From an unidentified eubacterium SCB49 (GTDB lineage Bacteria > Bacteroidota > Bacteroidia > Flavobacteriales > Flavobacteriaceae): DNA of 64,000 nucleotides. Position numbers and translations under genes: made by a program. Below the pieces are notes generated by a model. It saw nothing but the letters and a program-made list of their open reading frames with translations. It was not told where the DNA came from and ran no database searches. Positions 17,193 to 26,639 of the stretch are shown one piece after another; within the stretch, counting starts at the first letter, position 1; the number at the start of each line of letters is the position of its first letter. The stretch spans positions 186,001-250,000 of the forward strand of contig ABCO01000004.1 of assembly GCA_000170815.1 (NCBI GenBank). Reading direction: 5' to 3'.

Positions 17193-20150
17193 TTATTTTA
17201 CAATAATACGTTGTACTTTATTTAAATTATCTGAACCTATTCTTACAAAATATACGCCAGTAGAAACATGAGACATATCTAACATTTTTGTGTAACCACT
17301 ACCCGTGTTTTCTAAAACATAGTAAGCCATCTTTTGTCCTAAAGTGTTTGTAATATAAACAGGAAGATCGTCTGTTATTTGAGTTGTATTAAAAAGTATC
17401 TCAAATTGATTATTTGGTAAAGTGTTTATTAAGAACTCTGCTTCAGAGAATTCTACTCCTTCTGTACCTAATAACATACCAGAAATATTTGCAGTAAAGT
17501 CATTAGTACGACCATATTGTAAATCATCACAAGGATCATCAACATCTCCAGAACCTGATCCTTCATCACCACCTCTTACTCTCATAAGGTGCATACCGTT
17601 TGAAACAGAAGGGAAATCATTAAAGTTAATTGTAAAAGGAGTATCAGACTCTGCAACTGATCCAGTAATACCTTCAGCTACTTTTTCATCTGCTGTAAAG
17701 TCATTATCATCATTAAAATCAATCCAGATTGCATAGTTAGAGTTTTGATATCCTGTTTGAAGATTTCCTTCAAAAGGATTGTCTTCTAATACAAAGTTAA
17801 ATACAATATCTGTCTGATCACTATATCCAGCTGGAGAAGTACCACATGCTGGAGATACACTTTGATCTGCTAATTCTAACAATGTTACACCATCATTAAA
17901 ATCTTGACATCCAGATTCTGGTTGACAGATAAAGTTTGAAATAGTAACTGCAATTTCATCATTAGACGTATCTGCATCACCACTTAAGTCTGTTCCTGCT
18001 GTTACTGCATAATCTCCTAACTCAGAAAAATCTTCTGTAGTTGTAAAAGTATACGTATCTGTAGCTCCTTGTGCAATTGAACCTGTGTAAGTTTCTGTTA
18101 CTGCAGCACCACCTTCAAATGTATAATATACAGGAATAGAAGTTTGTGTTGAAGCTCCAAAGTTTTGAATTGTAACAGTAATACTTTCTGCAGCACCTAA
18201 ACCAGCACCTGAAGCAGGAGCATCTACAGAAACCACACCTGTATCAACATCTTCAAGGTGAGTTACATCCATACAAAACTCATCATTTGTTGGAACTTCA
18301 TCTCCTGTTAGTGTTGTTGTTGCACACAGTGTATATGTTGTACCATCTGTATCAAGATCTGCGGTAGCAGTAAAAGTATAAGACACATTAGCGCCTGGTG
18401 CAATTGTACCTGTATATGTTTCTACTACTGGAGTACCTCCATCCACTGTAAAGCTTACAGGGATATTAGATTGTGAAACTGTACCATAGTTTCTAATCAT
18501 AACAGTAACAGTCTCTGAGCTAGTTAAAGGTCCGTCTGTTGGTTCAACAAAAGCTATTACTCCTGTATCAACATCTGCATCTGGCGCAATCTTAAATCTA
18601 CCTACGTTTGCTGCTCTTTGATTATTAGGAGTATCTACTGTGTGTATTTCATTTGTAAAATAAAAAGTTTCATCATCAGCTGGATCAATATCTATTTTAC
18701 TATAATCTCCATAACGAGAACCAACAATCACACCATCACCTATCACGATAGGCTCTTCTGCAACTGTCATAGTATTCAATGGGTCTGATGCAAATCTACC
18801 AGTATAGTATGAACTTACATTTGTCGTACCCTGACCTGCAATACTCATTCCTGTGTACCCCATACCTATGTTACCTTGACCATCCATCATTAATGATGCA
18901 TTCCAAGCATGTTTGTTATCTGGACCTTCATAAGTTCCTTCTTGGTAAAGAGACCAAGGTGCTCCATCTGAATCTTGACGAAATTCATACCATCTAACCG
19001 CTGCTCTTTTACCATTAGTAGGATCTGTATCAATAACGTGATTAAAAACCGCTGCGTTATATGTTGGAAATTTTCTAAATTGAGCTTGGTTCATTACAAT
19101 ACCTTGTAATGCATCTAAAGTACCACCACCTGCATTAGGTTGAGTTAAGTTTTGAAATGAAGTTCCATCAAATACAGATGTAAAAGGTGTAACTGGAATT
19201 TCTTGCGGCGCACTAATTGTTGAGTTTGCTGGTGTATTAAAATCAACATTTGCACTCCAAAATTTAATATGATCTACTGTTATTCCATTGTAAGAATCAT
19301 CTTGGAAGAATACGATTGGTGCATTACCAAAAGCTGGCATATTATCATCAGTTACATTTAAAGCTTGAGGACTCGCAAAACCATCTGTACCAATACCTGG
19401 TAAAGCAAAACCTTGAATAGAAGCAGCAGCATCACCTGCTAACATAGCAGCTCTATCCATTGCATATAATCTATTTCCGTTAGCCTGATCTGTTAAATAA
19501 TAACCATCACTCCAAACAGATACTTTATTATAATCATTAACAGTAGGTATATTATAAATATTCCAATCTGTTGTTAAAGGGTTTCCTGTTTGAGAAACAG
19601 CCATTTGTACTCCACTCCCTAAGAAAGAAAGCACCCATCTGTCTGCGGCAGCATCATAAGAAACTGTCAAATCACAACATCCACTTGATGGGAAAATTGC
19701 TGGAAAAGGATTCGTATCGCCTAATAATTCATTTCCATCTTTATCAAAAATAGCAAACCCCGTATTGAATACTACAAATACGTGATCTGGACCTATTGCT
19801 AATGATGGATCTGTTGGGTTAGAACCTGTATAAGCTGCATCCCAAACAGCAGTGGCTGCTTTACCTTGAATTTTACCTGCTAACAGGTCTTGATTTTGAG
19901 ATAGATAATCTGCTTGATTACCTTTTCCTGGGACAACATTTCTTTTTGGTTGTTTTAAGCTAGAACGTCCATCTTGAGCTTCACCTTTTGCAGTTGAAGG
20001 AGTTAATTCATCTAGTCGTGAAAGAAGAGGTGGGGTTACACTAACCAGTGTTGCCTCACCCACATAAGAGGGGCCTTGTTCTGTTTCTTGAGCCTGTACC
20101 GTGCATAGTGCGGCAAAAGCAAACAAGAAAAATGTAATTTTCAATTTCAT
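17193..20150 (-). CDS. Large T9SS-secreted protein with CARDB and GEVED-like domains
   Basis: Start 20150 is preferred over 20159, because a TTAAAA leader then lies about 10 bases upstream and the protein begins MKLKITFFLFAF, a clean signal peptide. The region up to about residue 520 is unassigned but closely parallels the next gene. Two CARDB-like adhesion modules follow (about 525-640 and 640-745: MIRNYGTVSQSNIPVSF, TIQNFGASTQTSIPVYY). Then comes a GEVED-like module (YAIWIDFNDDNDFTADE). The C-terminal 80 residues are a type A T9SS sorting domain (ITNTLGQKM, STGVYFVRI, RIIVK). It is exported across the outer membrane by T9SS. An adhesin or surface enzyme role is possible; no catalytic motif was seen. 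Confidence 0.85.
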   Translation of the reverse strand: MKLKITFFLFAFAALCTVQAQETEQGPSYVGEATLVSVTPPLLSRLDELTPSTAKGEAQDGRSSLKQPKRNVVPGKGNQADYLSQNQDLLAGKIQGKAATAVWDAAYTGSNPTDPSLAIGPDHVFVVFNTGFAIFDKDGNELLGDTNPFPAIFPSSGCCDLTVSYDAAADRWVLSFLGSGVQMAVSQTGNPLTTDWNIYNIPTVNDYNKVSVWSDGYYLTDQANGNRLYAMDRAAMLAGDAAASIQGFALPGIGTDGFASPQALNVTDDNMPAFGNAPIVFFQDDSYNGITVDHIKFWSANVDFNTPANSTISAPQEIPVTPFTSVFDGTSFQNLTQPNAGGGTLDALQGIVMNQAQFRKFPTYNAAVFNHVIDTDPTNGKRAAVRWYEFRQDSDGAPWSLYQEGTYEGPDNKHAWNASLMMDGQGNIGMGYTGMSIAGQGTTNVSSYYTGRFASDPLNTMTVAEEPIVIGDGVIVGSRYGDYSKIDIDPADDETFYFTNEIHTVDTPNNQRAANVGRFKIAPDADVDTGVIAFVEPTDGPLTSSETVTVMIRNYGTVSQSNIPVSFTVDGGTPVVETYTGTIAPGANVSYTFTATADLDTDGTTYTLCATTTLTGDEVPTNDEFCMDVTHLEDVDTGVVSVDAPASGAGLGAAESITVTIQNFGASTQTSIPVYYTFEGGAAVTETYTGSIAQGATDTYTFTTTEDFSELGDYAVTAGTDLSGDADTSNDEIAVTISNFICQPESGCQDFNDGVTLLELADQSVSPACGTSPAGYSDQTDIVFNFVLEDNPFEGNLQTGYQNSNYAIWIDFNDDNDFTADEKVAEGITGSVAESDTPFTINFNDFPSVSNGMHLMRVRGGDEGSGSGDVDDPCDDLQYGRTNDFTANISGMLLGTEGVEFSEAEFLINTLPNNQFEILFNTTQITDDLPVYITNTLGQKMAYYVLENTGSGYTKMLDMSHVSTGVYFVRIGSDNLNKVQRIIVK

Positions 20151-20237
20151 AATACTCATTTTTAAGTTATAGGTTTCTATTTTTTATAGCTGATAAAAAT
20201 ACAATCTATTTTTAATATTCACATATAATATTCAATA

Positions 20238-20260
20238 AAATAGCATATTTGATGCTATTT
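20238..20260. repeat. Inverted repeat upstream of the large T9SS gene
   Basis: AAATAGCAT (20238-20246) and ATGCTATTT (20252-20260) are perfect 9-base arms around a 5-base spacer, about 90 bases upstream of the T9SS gene start. It has no T-run. It could be an operator or chance in AT-rich DNA. Confidence 0.3.
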
Positions 20261-20360
20261 ACTCAACAAAACAACAACAACTCAAAAAACAAACACATTT
20301 TATACTAATAACACAGATTCTCAAGCCTATTATATAAAACTAAATTTTTTACTAAATAAA

Positions 20361-20392
20361 AAAGCTGAACAATGAAATCATTGTTCAGCTTT
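20361..20392 (-). terminator. Terminator of the second T9SS gene
   Basis: A 14-bp stem (20361-20374 with 20379-20392) and 4-base loop. The A-run on the left becomes a T-run on the minus strand, fitting the end of the gene at 20431. Confidence 0.85.
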
Positions 20393-20430
20393 AAAAGCAT
20401 TAATTATTAAAAATAAGATAACTGTCCTTA

Positions 20431-22647
20431 TTACTTAACAATAATTTTTGCTGTTTGATATGTATTAGATATTTGGTCACCCATACGGATTAAATAAACC
20501 CCAGTTGCCGCATAAGACATATCTAGAGAATAGCTATAACCAGCTCCTTCTTTATATAAATTATTAAAAGAAACTATTTGACCTCCCATATTCATAACTT
20601 CAAACATCATAATCCCATCATAAGCAGTGTTAAGTTCAATATTAAATTGATTGTTTGGTAAGTTTACAACAGTAATACCAGACTGGCTTAATGGTAAAGT
20701 ATCAGTTCCTAAAGTTCCGTCACCTTCAACACTTATTTTGAATGGATCGTTTTGAGGATTGGTATCTCCAGAAAGATTTGTTCTAGTATGAATTGTAAAA
20801 TTCCCTCCTGCAGATAAATCTGCTGTTTGATCAAATGTATAAGAAACTGTAGTTCCAGATGCAATTGTACCGCTATAATTTTCAACTACTGCAGCTTCTT
20901 CATTTACAATATATTGAACCTCTGGATCTGTAATATCATTTGTACCAAAGTTTCTAATAGAAATTACAATAGGCTCATCTAAAGTATAAACACCAGCATC
21001 TACTGGGCTATCAATACTAATTACACCAATATCATCTGCTCCAGCTGGCTCAATCACAAATTGACCGACCATATCTCTTCTACCGTTTTGAAAATATTCT
21101 GAAACGTGCCAAAAAGAACCATCTGTTAAATCGTTGGTAAGGTGTGCATAATCTGCATATCTTGAGTTTGTATTATTTGTAGTACTCTGTACTATTAAAT
21201 TTTCTCCAGCCGTCATAATATTTAATGGATCTGAAGCTCTTCTACCCGTATACTGTAAAGCAATTCTTTCAGTATCACTAACTGTAGAATATCCTAATCC
21301 AATATCTCCATCAGCATTCATTGCCATACTCCCGGCCCACGCATGTTTATTACCTGTAGGTGAAGTGTAAGTACCTTCTTGATAAATCTCCCAGTCATCG
21401 CCATCTGAATCTTGTCTTAACTCATACCATCTAATACCCGCTTTTTCATTCTCACCTTGTCCGTTTGCAGAAACAACATCTATCACAAAGTTAAGTACCG
21501 CAGAGTTATGATCTGGAAATCTTCTGTACTGTGTTTGATTCATCACTGTAGCCTGCATAGCATCAATATCTGGACCTGCAGGTTGTTTTAAATTTGAAAA
21601 ACTACCTCCATCAAAAACACTTATAAAAGGAGTTGTATCTATAATTTGTGGAGAAGACATTGAAGAGTTTGCTGGATTACTCCAGTCTATAGTTGCATTC
21701 CATACTTTTAAATGATCTGTACTAACACCTCCCCAAGCATCATCTTGCAAATATACAATTGGTGCAGGAGTTCCATCAGGAGCTAATTCATCATCCGTTG
21801 TGTGAAATGCGCTTGGGCTGTAAAAACCTGAAGTTGAAAGATTAGGTAATGGCAAAGCTACAAACTGAGCTGCATTACCTTCAATCATTTCTTTTCTTTC
21901 AACAGCAAATACTCTGTTTGAGTTACTAATATTTGCAGTTACAATATAAGAATCTGCCCATACTGCAAATTTTGTGTAATCAGGAAAAGAACCTGTTTCA
22001 AAACCTGTTGTATAAACATGCCATCCATCATTAACAGGATCTGGACCTTGACATACCGCTACGTTAAATCCATTTGGGCTTTGATCAAACTCCGTTATTA
22101 CAAAACGTCCTTTAGGTTCACCTGGTCCATTATCTACGTCAGCATCAAAAAACACAATAGGGTCTCCTAAATTATTTCCTGGGAAGATCGTTGATAAGTT
22201 AGCAGCTGGTGTTAATGCATTTCCTGACTTGTCAAAAATTCTAAAAGCAACATTCCAAGCAGCTAAATAGTGATTTGGACCAACTGTTCCTGTAGGGTCT
22301 GAAGGTGTTGCTGTATTAGTTGTAGTATCAAAAGTTTGTAATGGAGCTCTGTTTAAAAATGTTTCTGCATTTTCTTGTAATGCCATTTTTGGGTCTACAT
22401 AACTACTAGAAGTCCCTTTTCCTGGTATTACATTATTTCTATTTTTTCTTTTTGGATGCCCTTTTTTATCCCTATCGTCATCAGCAGGTATAAAAGTATT
22501 ATTCCTGATTTGATCTGCAATACTAGGAACAAATATAGGACCTTCAATTACACCAAACTCTACTTGAGAATCAGGATTACTTTGTTGTGCAAAAGCCCCG
22601 AAGGAAACCAGCAACATCATTAATATCGAGTATTTTGTAATTTTCAT
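20431..22647 (-). CDS. Large T9SS-secreted protein, paralogue of its neighbour
   Basis: Start 22647 gives MKITKYSILMMLLVSFGAFAQ, a normal signal peptide; the longer start at 22680 would precede it with 11 extra residues. The 738-residue protein shares its first 500 residues with the neighbouring 986-residue protein: QDSDGDDWEIYQEGTY, NKHAWAGSMAMNADGDIG and GRRASDPLNIMTAGE. It has only one CARDB-like module (about 560-665) and no GEVED segment. The C-terminus is a T9SS sorting domain (LPNNQFNIELN, ATGVYLIRMG, AKIIVK). It is surface-exposed or secreted; function unknown. Confidence 0.83.
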   Translation of the reverse strand: MKITKYSILMMLLVSFGAFAQQSNPDSQVEFGVIEGPIFVPSIADQIRNNTFIPADDDRDKKGHPKRKNRNNVIPGKGTSSSYVDPKMALQENAETFLNRAPLQTFDTTTNTATPSDPTGTVGPNHYLAAWNVAFRIFDKSGNALTPAANLSTIFPGNNLGDPIVFFDADVDNGPGEPKGRFVITEFDQSPNGFNVAVCQGPDPVNDGWHVYTTGFETGSFPDYTKFAVWADSYIVTANISNSNRVFAVERKEMIEGNAAQFVALPLPNLSTSGFYSPSAFHTTDDELAPDGTPAPIVYLQDDAWGGVSTDHLKVWNATIDWSNPANSSMSSPQIIDTTPFISVFDGGSFSNLKQPAGPDIDAMQATVMNQTQYRRFPDHNSAVLNFVIDVVSANGQGENEKAGIRWYELRQDSDGDDWEIYQEGTYTSPTGNKHAWAGSMAMNADGDIGLGYSTVSDTERIALQYTGRRASDPLNIMTAGENLIVQSTTNNTNSRYADYAHLTNDLTDGSFWHVSEYFQNGRRDMVGQFVIEPAGADDIGVISIDSPVDAGVYTLDEPIVISIRNFGTNDITDPEVQYIVNEEAAVVENYSGTIASGTTVSYTFDQTADLSAGGNFTIHTRTNLSGDTNPQNDPFKISVEGDGTLGTDTLPLSQSGITVVNLPNNQFNIELNTAYDGIMMFEVMNMGGQIVSFNNLYKEGAGYSYSLDMSYAATGVYLIRMGDQISNTYQTAKIIVK

Positions 22648-22677
22648 AAAATTTTTTTTAGATAAATTTAATAAATT

Positions 22678-22685
22678 CAAAAATA
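22678..22685 (-). promoter_or_regulatory. Candidate -7 box for the second T9SS gene
   Basis: The minus strand reads TATTTTTG, an exact TAnnTTTG match, 31 bases upstream of the chosen ATG at 22647. This also fits the shorter start better than 22680, which would overlap the box. No -33 TTG was found. Confidence 0.4.
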
Positions 22686-22865
22686 CACAATTTATACACT
22701 ATGTCTTCATTAAAAAGGCAATTAGACAATAAACTATAGGTTAAATATGATAAGAATATGAGAAAATAATAATTTTTATAATTTATACGACACCCATGAT
22801 TTTAAAATAATAAGACTTTTTAGTTGATGGCATATTATTTGTAACTTTACCACAAAACAACAGTT

Positions 22866-23195
22866 ATGATAAAATTTACAATCATTGGAAGCCTCTTTTT
22901 AGTTTTAGCTTGCAATAGCGCAAAAGACATAAGTACTGAGCAAATAACAGAAAACTTAGAACAAGAAAAAGAAATGTTAGCTCAAGGTTTTACAAAAGGT
23001 ACAATTGTATATTCTGATATAGAAGGAGATTGTGAGTACACAATAAAACTTGATGATGGACGCTTTTTTGAATCTACTGACCTAAAAGAAGATTTTAAAA
23101 AAGATGGTAAAATAGTATGGTTTACTTACGGTCCGTTAAGAAGAATGAATAAATGCGAAAAAGCAAGCCCTGTGAGTATCATAGAAATGAAATAA
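22866..23195 (+). CDS. Small lipoprotein of unknown function
   Basis: A 109-residue protein with a lipoprotein signal (LVLAC, C16). The mature part begins with a short helix and then a compact beta domain: GTIVYSDIEGDCEYTIKL, GRFFESTDL, GKIVWFTYGPLRRMNKC. Two further cysteines (in GDCEY and NKCEK) could form a disulfide. It is a single gene between a divergent T9SS gene and a convergent glyS, with its own terminator. Confidence 0.75.
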   Translation: MIKFTIIGSLFLVLACNSAKDISTEQITENLEQEKEMLAQGFTKGTIVYSDIEGDCEYTIKLDDGRFFESTDLKEDFKKDGKIVWFTYGPLRRMNKCEKASPVSIIEMK

Positions 23196-23220
23196 TACAT
23201 TCCATTAATGCACTACAATA

Positions 23221-23256
23221 AAGGGGTTAAATTTTCAATTGAAAATTTAACCCCTT
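23221..23256. terminator. Bidirectional terminator between the small lipoprotein and glyS
   Basis: A 16-bp perfect stem (23221-23236 with 23241-23256) with an AATT loop, followed by a T-rich tract on the plus strand. Confidence 0.88.
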
Positions 23257-23306
23257 ATTTTTTTATTAATACCGCTTAACTAATTAAAGTTAAGAATACT
23301 GTACAT

Positions 23307-24848
23307 CTAATTCTTCTTTAACCAAGTTTTCATAGAAACTGCATTGGTTATGACCGCATTTAGATCTGCAATAGACACACGCTCTTGCTCCATAGTGTCT
23401 CTGTGACGTATTGTGACAGTCTTATCTTCTAATGACTGATGATCTACGGTGATACAAAAAGGTGTTCCTGCGGCATCTTGACGTCTATATCGTTTACCTA
23501 CAGCATCTTTTTCATCATAAAAGACATTGTGATCCCATTGTAAATCTTCTATTATTTCTTTAGCCAGTTCTGGTAAACCATCCTTTTTTACCAATGGAAA
23601 AACAGCTGCTTTTACAGGTGCCAATACAGCAGGTAATTTTAATACCGTTCTGCTAGACCCATCTTCTAATTTCTCATCCATTAAAGAATTACTAAACACA
23701 GCTAAAAACATTCTATCTAAACCTATTGAAGTTTCTACCACATAAGGCGTGTAGTTTTCACCAATCTCCGGATCATAGAATTTAAGTTTTTTCCCACTAT
23801 GCTCTTCATGAGCTTTTAGGTCAAAATCTGTTCTTGAATGAATACCCTCTAATTCTTTAAAACCAAAAGGAAAATTAAACTCTATATCTGCTGCGGCATT
23901 TGCATAGTGTGCTAGTTTTTCGTGATCATGAAAACGGTAGTTTTCTTTGCCCATTCCTAAAGATAGATGCCAGTTTAATCTGTATTCTTTCCAGTGGTTA
24001 TACCATTTCATCTCTTCTCCTGGACGCACAAAAAATTGCATTTCCATTTGTTCAAACTCACGCATTCTAAAAATAAACTGTCGAGCTACTATTTCATTTC
24101 TAAACGCCTTTCCTGTTTGTGCTATCCCAAAAGGAATTTTCATTCTTCCTGTTTTTTGAACATTTAGAAAGTTTACAAATATTCCTTGTGCCGTTTCTGG
24201 TCTTAAGTATAAATCTGTTGCTGTTTCTGCACTTGCACCTAGCTTAGTACCAAACATCAAATTAAATTGTTTCACCTCTGTCCAGTTTCTACTCCCGCTT
24301 AAAGGGCAAGCAATCTCTAGTTCTTCAATTAACAACTTTACATCAGCTAGATCTTCACTTTCTAGTGATCGCGCTAATCTAGTTAATATTTCAGCTTTCT
24401 TGCTAAGGTATCCCACAACACGTGGATTTGTAGAAACAAATTCCTCTTCATTAAAAGCCTCGCCAAATCTTTTGGCTGCTTTTTTAATTTCTTTTTGTGC
24501 CTTTTGCTCTAACTTCTCCGCAAAATCTTCTACTAGCGTATCTGCTCTGTAGCGTTTTTTAGAGTCTTTATTATCAATCAAAGGGTCACTAAATGCGTCT
24601 ACGTGTCCAGAAGCTTTCCAGGTAGTAGGATGCATTAAGATTGACGCGTCTAGGCCAACAATGTTCTGATGCATATACACCATAGATTGCCACCAGTAGT
24701 CGCGTATGTTTTTCTTTAGTTCTACTCCATTTTGTGCATAATCGTAAACGGCACTTAATCCGTCATAAATTTCACTTGAGCCAAAGATATATCCATACTC
24801 TTTGGCATGGGATATTACTTTTTTAAATTGATCATCATTATTTGCCAT
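23307..24848 (-). CDS. glyS: Glycine--tRNA ligase (single-chain, dimeric type)
   Basis: A 513-residue class II tRNA synthetase of the alpha2 GlyRS type found in Bacteroidota, eukaryotes and archaea. Clear motifs are YGYIFGSSEIYDG at the N-terminus, LRPETAQGIFVNF, FRNEIVARQFIFRMREFEQME (motif 2, flipping loop) and VVETSIGLDRMFLAVF (motif 3 ATP site). The C-terminal anticodon-binding domain begins about residue 405 (LAPVKAAVFPLVKK). It attaches glycine to tRNA(Gly) in the cytosol. It lies directly downstream of a terminator and so has its own promoter. A second in-frame ATG is not needed to explain the start. Confidence 0.96.
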   Translation of the reverse strand: MANNDDQFKKVISHAKEYGYIFGSSEIYDGLSAVYDYAQNGVELKKNIRDYWWQSMVYMHQNIVGLDASILMHPTTWKASGHVDAFSDPLIDNKDSKKRYRADTLVEDFAEKLEQKAQKEIKKAAKRFGEAFNEEEFVSTNPRVVGYLSKKAEILTRLARSLESEDLADVKLLIEELEIACPLSGSRNWTEVKQFNLMFGTKLGASAETATDLYLRPETAQGIFVNFLNVQKTGRMKIPFGIAQTGKAFRNEIVARQFIFRMREFEQMEMQFFVRPGEEMKWYNHWKEYRLNWHLSLGMGKENYRFHDHEKLAHYANAAADIEFNFPFGFKELEGIHSRTDFDLKAHEEHSGKKLKFYDPEIGENYTPYVVETSIGLDRMFLAVFSNSLMDEKLEDGSSRTVLKLPAVLAPVKAAVFPLVKKDGLPELAKEIIEDLQWDHNVFYDEKDAVGKRYRRQDAAGTPFCITVDHQSLEDKTVTIRHRDTMEQERVSIADLNAVITNAVSMKTWLKKN

Positions 24849-24867
24849 AGCTACAAAAATAAAAAAA

Positions 24868-24889
24868 CCGCTACGATAAATCGTAGCGG
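24868..24889 (-). terminator. Terminator of the coiled-coil protein gene
   Basis: CCGCTACGAT pairs with ATCGTAGCGG around a 2-base centre (effective loop 4). A seven-A run at the left is the minus-strand T-tract. It insulates glyS from the upstream gene. Confidence 0.88.
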
Positions 24890-24911
24890 CTTCCTATTTT
24901 TTAAGATGTTT

Positions 24912-25802
24912 TTATTTTAATTCAATCATATTTGTAACAAGCAGTCTAGCTCCTTCAAAAACATTGACAACATACCTACCCTTTACAAGGTCATCTTCAT
25001 TTGCATTTACTAACGAACAAACGTCAAATGCGTCTTTTTCATAAAATACTTTTACCTTGCTACTATAGGTTAAAATGTCTTCTTCAAAATTGATCGTTTC
25101 TTTGTCTCCTAATATGTTATTCTCAGGGTTAATTACCTGAATATAAAACAATTTATCACCAGTTTCTGCTATTTCATTTGGCGCAAGTGTAAAACAAGCA
25201 CGTAATTTATCTGCTCTACTAGCACGTTGTGTTTCAACTATTTTTCCACTTTTTCTAACAATAACGCCTTCACTTTTTAAGTTTATCGCTTTAACGAAAG
25301 CACCATTTTTCAAAGTTTCAGCAAGATCAGAATTACTTTGACTTATAGAATCCACTACTTTATAACTATCACTAAGCAAGACATTTGTACTGTCACGTTC
25401 AGCGATTAACGCTATGTTTTCTTTCTCTAAACTCTCTGCTTTAGCAAACAACACGATACGCTCTTCTTTTAACACTGCTATTTCCTCTCGATATCGCTTA
25501 AGAAGCCCCTCATTGAATTTTGCATTTTTCACATCTACAAGTAGTGTCTCAATACGAGCTTTTGCTTCTACTAACTCTTTATCCATCTCATCGTTGCTCA
25601 CTATAACTGCTTCATAGTTTGCAATTAACTCTTCTAGCTCAGACTCGATGTTCTTTTTTTCTGCATCAAGAGAAACAATAGAATTTTTATTATCTTGGTT
25701 TTCAGAGAATAAATGATAGGTGTAAGCCCCTAGCGCAAATAAAAGAACTATTAATAGACCTATAAATACTTTAAATTTAGTGGCACTACTATCTGTGGTC
25801 AT
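24912..25802 (-). CDS. Membrane-anchored coiled-coil protein, unknown function
   Basis: A 296-residue protein with one N-terminal membrane span (about 11-31, VFIGLLIVLLFALGAYTYHLF), a long heptad-rich coiled coil (about 35-155), and a compact C-terminal domain (about 165-296: LKSEGVIVRKSGKIVETQRASRADK cut by a CFTLAPNEIAETG strand). It is oriented with most of its mass in the periplasm. This arrangement recurs in uncharacterised flavobacterial proteins. A structural or spacer role between inner membrane and cell wall is possible but not shown. The gene is monocistronic, with a terminator behind it. Confidence 0.7.
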   Translation of the reverse strand: MTTDSSATKFKVFIGLLIVLLFALGAYTYHLFSENQDNKNSIVSLDAEKKNIESELEELIANYEAVIVSNDEMDKELVEAKARIETLLVDVKNAKFNEGLLKRYREEIAVLKEERIVLFAKAESLEKENIALIAERDSTNVLLSDSYKVVDSISQSNSDLAETLKNGAFVKAINLKSEGVIVRKSGKIVETQRASRADKLRACFTLAPNEIAETGDKLFYIQVINPENNILGDKETINFEEDILTYSSKVKVFYEKDAFDVCSLVNANEDDLVKGRYVVNVFEGARLLVTNMIELK

Positions 25803-25825
25803 AAAATTAAATTTTGGTTTAGGGA

Positions 25826-25833
25826 CAAAAATA
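25826..25833 (-). promoter_or_regulatory. Candidate -7 box for the coiled-coil protein gene
   Basis: The minus strand reads TATTTTTG, matching TAnnTTTG, 24 bases upstream of the ATG at 25802. The nearest TTG elements are at spacings of 12 and 25 bases, outside the usual 17-23. Confidence 0.35.
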
Positions 25834-25874
25834 GGATTAGATAGCCAATATAAAAACCCAATTTTTTAAAATAT

Positions 25875-26549
25875 ATGTTAAATCTCTTGTTTCCAAAAGT
25901 TTGCAATGGTTGCTCAGATATACTTCGCGGTAGTGAGCAAGTATTATGCATCACGTGTCGCCATAACCTACCATTAGCTTGTTTTCATAGAAATAATGGA
26001 GATACGATGCGCAAAATGTTTTTCGGAAAAGTGAAGATTGAAGACGCTACAGCTATGTTAAAATTTCAGAAAAGAGGGATTACACAAGCGCTAATGCACA
26101 ACTTAAAATATAGAGGACGGGAAGAAATAGGGGCTCTTTTTGGCGCTTGGTTAGGCGAAGAATTAAAAACTGCGACTACTTTTAAAAATATTGACATGGT
26201 AGTCCCAGTACCCTTACACGCAATAAGACAACGAAAAAGAGGCTATAATCAAGTTACAAAATTTGGCAACGAGGTTGCAAAAGCATTACAAATTCCTTTT
26301 TATGAAGAGGGTTTAACAAAAATCACTAAAACACGGTCTCAGGTTTTCAAAAAACGTCTTAATAGATTTTCTAGCAGTAATGGAGTGACAGATATATATC
26401 GTATTACAAATAAAGAACTAATAAACAATAAGCATATTCTACTTGTAGACGATATTATAACCACAGGTGCCACACTAGAGAACTGTGCATCTGTACTACT
26501 CCAAGCAAGCAATACAAAAGTTAGTCTAGCAACAATTGCAATTGCATAA
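25875..26549 (+). CDS. comF: ComF family phosphoribosyltransferase-like protein
   Basis: 224 residues. The N-terminus has a four-cysteine zinc finger (C10, C13, C25, C28) and the C-terminus a PRPP-binding motif LLVDDIITTGAT, with VVPVPLH and RKRGYNQ before it: the standard ComF/GntX layout. ComF is needed for inward transport of single-stranded DNA in naturally competent bacteria. Many Bacteroidota carry it without known competence, so a role in DNA uptake is not certain here. It is divergent from the coiled-coil protein gene. Confidence 0.88.
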   Translation: MLNLLFPKVCNGCSDILRGSEQVLCITCRHNLPLACFHRNNGDTMRKMFFGKVKIEDATAMLKFQKRGITQALMHNLKYRGREEIGALFGAWLGEELKTATTFKNIDMVVPVPLHAIRQRKRGYNQVTKFGNEVAKALQIPFYEEGLTKITKTRSQVFKKRLNRFSSSNGVTDIYRITNKELINNKHILLVDDIITTGATLENCASVLLQASNTKVSLATIAIA

Positions 26550-26626
26550 AACTGTCTTTTAACAACTATTCTATTAGAATAATAAATAGGCCTAAAGTAT
26601 AATAGCCTTTTACGTCAAACTTTCGT

Positions 26627-26634
26627 TATTTTTG
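26627..26634 (+). promoter_or_regulatory. Candidate -7 box for the Ig-like lipoprotein gene
   Basis: TATTTTTG matches TAnnTTTG exactly. It ends 5 bases before the TTG at 26640. If it is the real promoter, the message would be almost leaderless, or translation would start at a later TTG (codons 15-16). Confidence 0.35.
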
Positions 26635-26639
26635 TATTC

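Noticed and set aside
24854..24861. TATTTTTG as the promoter of glyS
   Set aside because: It overlaps the T-run of the preceding terminator and lies 5 bases from the ATG with no -33 element; probably a by-product of the terminator.
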